Source of the DNA: an uncultured Muribaculaceae bacterium
Lineage (GTDB): Bacteria; Bacteroidota; Bacteroidia; Bacteroidales; Muribaculaceae
NCBI GenBank assembly: GCA_910589095.1
Contig: CAJUSN010000140.1
Span: 1-6,015 of the forward strand
DNA: 6,015 nucleotides
Direction: 5' to 3'
Numbering within the stretch: position 1 is the first letter of the stretch; every line of letters begins with the position of its first letter. Under the pieces are notes generated by a model. The model was given only the letters and a program-made list of their open reading frames with translations. It was not told the DNA's origin and did not search any database. A program made the translations under genes and the position numbers. This document shows, piece by piece, positions 4,458 through 6,015 of this stretch.

Positions 4458-6015
4458 AAAAATTTCGGAGTGATTGAGATGAAAAATTCAAAGTTAATTC
4501 GTGGCATCGGTCTGGATAGCACCGACAGGTATTCTTCATTGAAAAGATTGTTGACGGCAAGTTTGAGAGAAAGATCCACCGGTCGCCAAGAGAAGCCCTT
4601 CTCAAGAGCCACATTGCTCATGAAATAAGTGGGCAGATGGCCGGTGAGGCTCACAGAATTGCTCGACATGGTGTAACGTTTGCTGTAGTAGCACCACTTA
4701 TAAAGCAGGCTCCATGAACGCCATTGCAGCCGGGCTGTGAGCGAAGCGGAATTACGAGGCACATACGGAAGCTGACGACCCACCGATTGATCGGCAGCGG
4801 TCATGGCCTCTCCAACGTTAACCGACGGTGTCCAGGAATAGGAACCTTGCACATCCAGAAACCATCCTCTTGCAGGCGTGAGGGCGAGATTCAGCTTAGC
4901 CTCAATGCCATAGGCATGGACTTGCTTGACATTGCGCGGAGAGAAAAAGCCCTTGCTTGTAGGCAGCCAAATGATCCAATCGTCAATGCGCGAATCAAAC
5001 CATGTGAGCGAACCTCCGAGACTGAATCTGTCGGCGCGGCCGGTGAGAAAGCTAACTCCCGCATCGTACGTAAAACCACTCTCTGGTTTAAGATCCGGAT
5101 TACCGCCCGGCATGAAATACAGGTCATTGAGCGAGGGGAAACGATAGTTTCGGGTCACCGAAGCCTTGGCCGTCACATTTCCCGTGCGGCTTATCAGCGC
5201 GTCCACAAAGACCGCCGGAATGAGGGGAGCCCAGGAATCACCGAACATCTCCTGCCGCACCACAGCCGACAGGCCATAACCGTCAATCGGCTGCCAGCGA
5301 GCGGTGGCCGAAGCCGAGAATTCAACGCGCGCCTTGTCGTAACCCACCACATCATTGTCACCTACCGCGCCGGACACACTTCGGTCGGCGCTTTTGGCAA
5401 AGTGCTGATACATTGTGGCCGATGCCGTAAAATACCACTGACGTCGAGGTGTGTACTCACCCTCCACCTGACCGAACAAAGAGTTCAGGCGGGAGCGAGA
5501 ACGGGTCATGGTGATTGGAGGCGCACTCGGTGTGGTAGCACGTTCATAATCATAGGCCATCCATGTGTTGACATATCCTCCGCGCAGAGCTGTTTTCCAA
5601 TTCGAGCGGGAATGATCCCACGAAACAACCCCTCGGAAAGTTCGCTCGCGCTGGCGATTGTCAAACTCCGTATCATCAGCATAATCGGTTGTAAGCATCG
5701 GAAGCTCGCGATTGGAATTCACAAACCATGCAGCCAAGCCGAAACGATCACCGCGAAGGGTGTTATAATATGCTTCCTGGAGAATGTGAAAGTCGCGAAA
5801 CGATGCGCTTTTGTTGCGCTCCACAGGGTGATATTGCCCTATTATATTGTGATCCTCATCATAGATGTTGAGCTTTTTATCCCGGTTGGTGTATCTATAA
5901 TCGTTTGGCGAAGATGAGTACACCACACGGGTGGAAACAGCCCAATGAGAGTTGGCGTAAGTGAAACGAGCAAATTCATCGAAAGTGCTGAACGAGCCAA
6001 TCCCCTGTATATATT
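4454..6015 (-). CDS. TonB-dependent outer-membrane receptor, C-terminal part (5' end outside window)
   Basis: The minus-strand frame is open to the window edge and gives 519 residues, so the signal peptide, TonB box and most or all of the plug lie to the right. A GTG at 5924-5926 is internal, because barrel-like sequence (for example FARFTYANSHWAVSTRVV) continues upstream of it. The visible part is a 22-strand-type barrel of alternating strands. It contains the TonB-receptor motifs NYRFPSLNDLY (289-299) and GNPDLKPE (304-311), then NNLFNEEY near the C terminus, and ends in ITPKFF with a terminal Phe. The layout resembles the CirA/BtuB group rather than SusC. Such receptors import siderophore-iron, haem or cobalamin across the outer membrane using TonB energy. 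The ligand cannot be decided from this part. It converges on the dehydrogenase operon and its regulation lies outside the window. Confidence 0.9.
   Translation of the reverse strand, partial: YIQGIGSFSTFDEFARFTYANSHWAVSTRVVYSSSPNDYRYTNRDKKLNIYDEDHNIIGQYHPVERNKSASFRDFHILQEAYYNTLRGDRFGLAAWFVNSNRELPMLTTDYADDTEFDNRQRERTFRGVVSWDHSRSNWKTALRGGYVNTWMAYDYERATTPSAPPITMTRSRSRLNSLFGQVEGEYTPRRQWYFTASATMYQHFAKSADRSVSGAVGDNDVVGYDKARVEFSASATARWQPIDGYGLSAVVRQEMFGDSWAPLIPAVFVDALISRTGNVTAKASVTRNYRFPSLNDLYFMPGGNPDLKPESGFTYDAGVSFLTGRADRFSLGGSLTWFDSRIDDWIIWLPTSKGFFSPRNVKQVHAYGIEAKLNLALTPARGWFLDVQGSYSWTPSVNVGEAMTAADQSVGRQLPYVPRNSASLTARLQWRSWSLLYKWCYYSKRYTMSSNSVSLTGHLPTYFMSNVALEKGFSWRPVDLSLKLAVNNLFNEEYLSVLSRPMPRINFEFFISITPKFF

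Noticed and set aside
4724..5917. 397-residue open frame on plus, antisense to the TonB receptor gene
   Set aside because: Composition (many Arg, His, Ile, no coherent domains) is that of a shadow frame. The opposite strand encodes clear TonB-receptor motifs to the window edge.
5924..5926. GTG start for the receptor gene
   Set aside because: The frame stays open upstream to the window edge with barrel-like sequence, so the GTG is an internal Val codon.
1..6015. CRISPR array or complete insertion sequence
   Set aside because: No regularly spaced repeats with unique spacers and no transposase-like coding region are present.

Overview
The window looks like a Bacteroidales chromosome, possibly Muribaculaceae. 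Its promoters fit the Bacteroidetes consensus (TTTG, about 20 bp, TAnnTTTG). Start codons lack Shine-Dalgarno sequences and follow A-rich leaders. One lipoprotein has the acid-rich tract after the lipidated cysteine that marks surface export in this phylum, and there are a small outer-membrane barrel and a TonB-dependent receptor. The genus is inference.

Layout. Positions 1-423 hold no convincing gene but are dense in inverted repeats and promoter-like elements, and form a long leader or a structured RNA. Two plus-strand genes follow 5 bp apart: a secreted 186-residue outer-membrane beta-barrel protein (424-984) and a 246-residue surface lipoprotein (990-1730). They probably form a cell-envelope operon. 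Two strong hairpins (1759-1787 and 1804-1851) separate it from a decayed fragment of a DUF1016/YhcG-family nuclease gene (1817-2407). The fragment lacks the catalytic half and carries a locally shifted frame that destroys a conserved motif. It abuts the 3' side of a minus-strand tRNA-Leu(CAG) gene, which has its own promoter and terminator. That is where integrative elements usually insert, so 1.8-2.45 kb is probably an island scar.

After a 270-bp regulatory gap comes a second plus-strand operon. It encodes a zinc-dependent alcohol dehydrogenase-type MDR enzyme (2848-3885), overlapped by 8 nt by a small all-helical HEAT/ARM-like protein of unknown function (3878-4420). Converging on it from the right is the 3' part of a TonB-dependent receptor gene (4454-6015, minus strand), which continues past the window edge.

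No complete new system is visible. The points most worth checking are the structured leader at 81-333, the nuclease scar beside the tRNA with its hairpin and flanking inverted repeats, and a Gly-to-Val change in the dehydrogenase nucleotide-binding motif.
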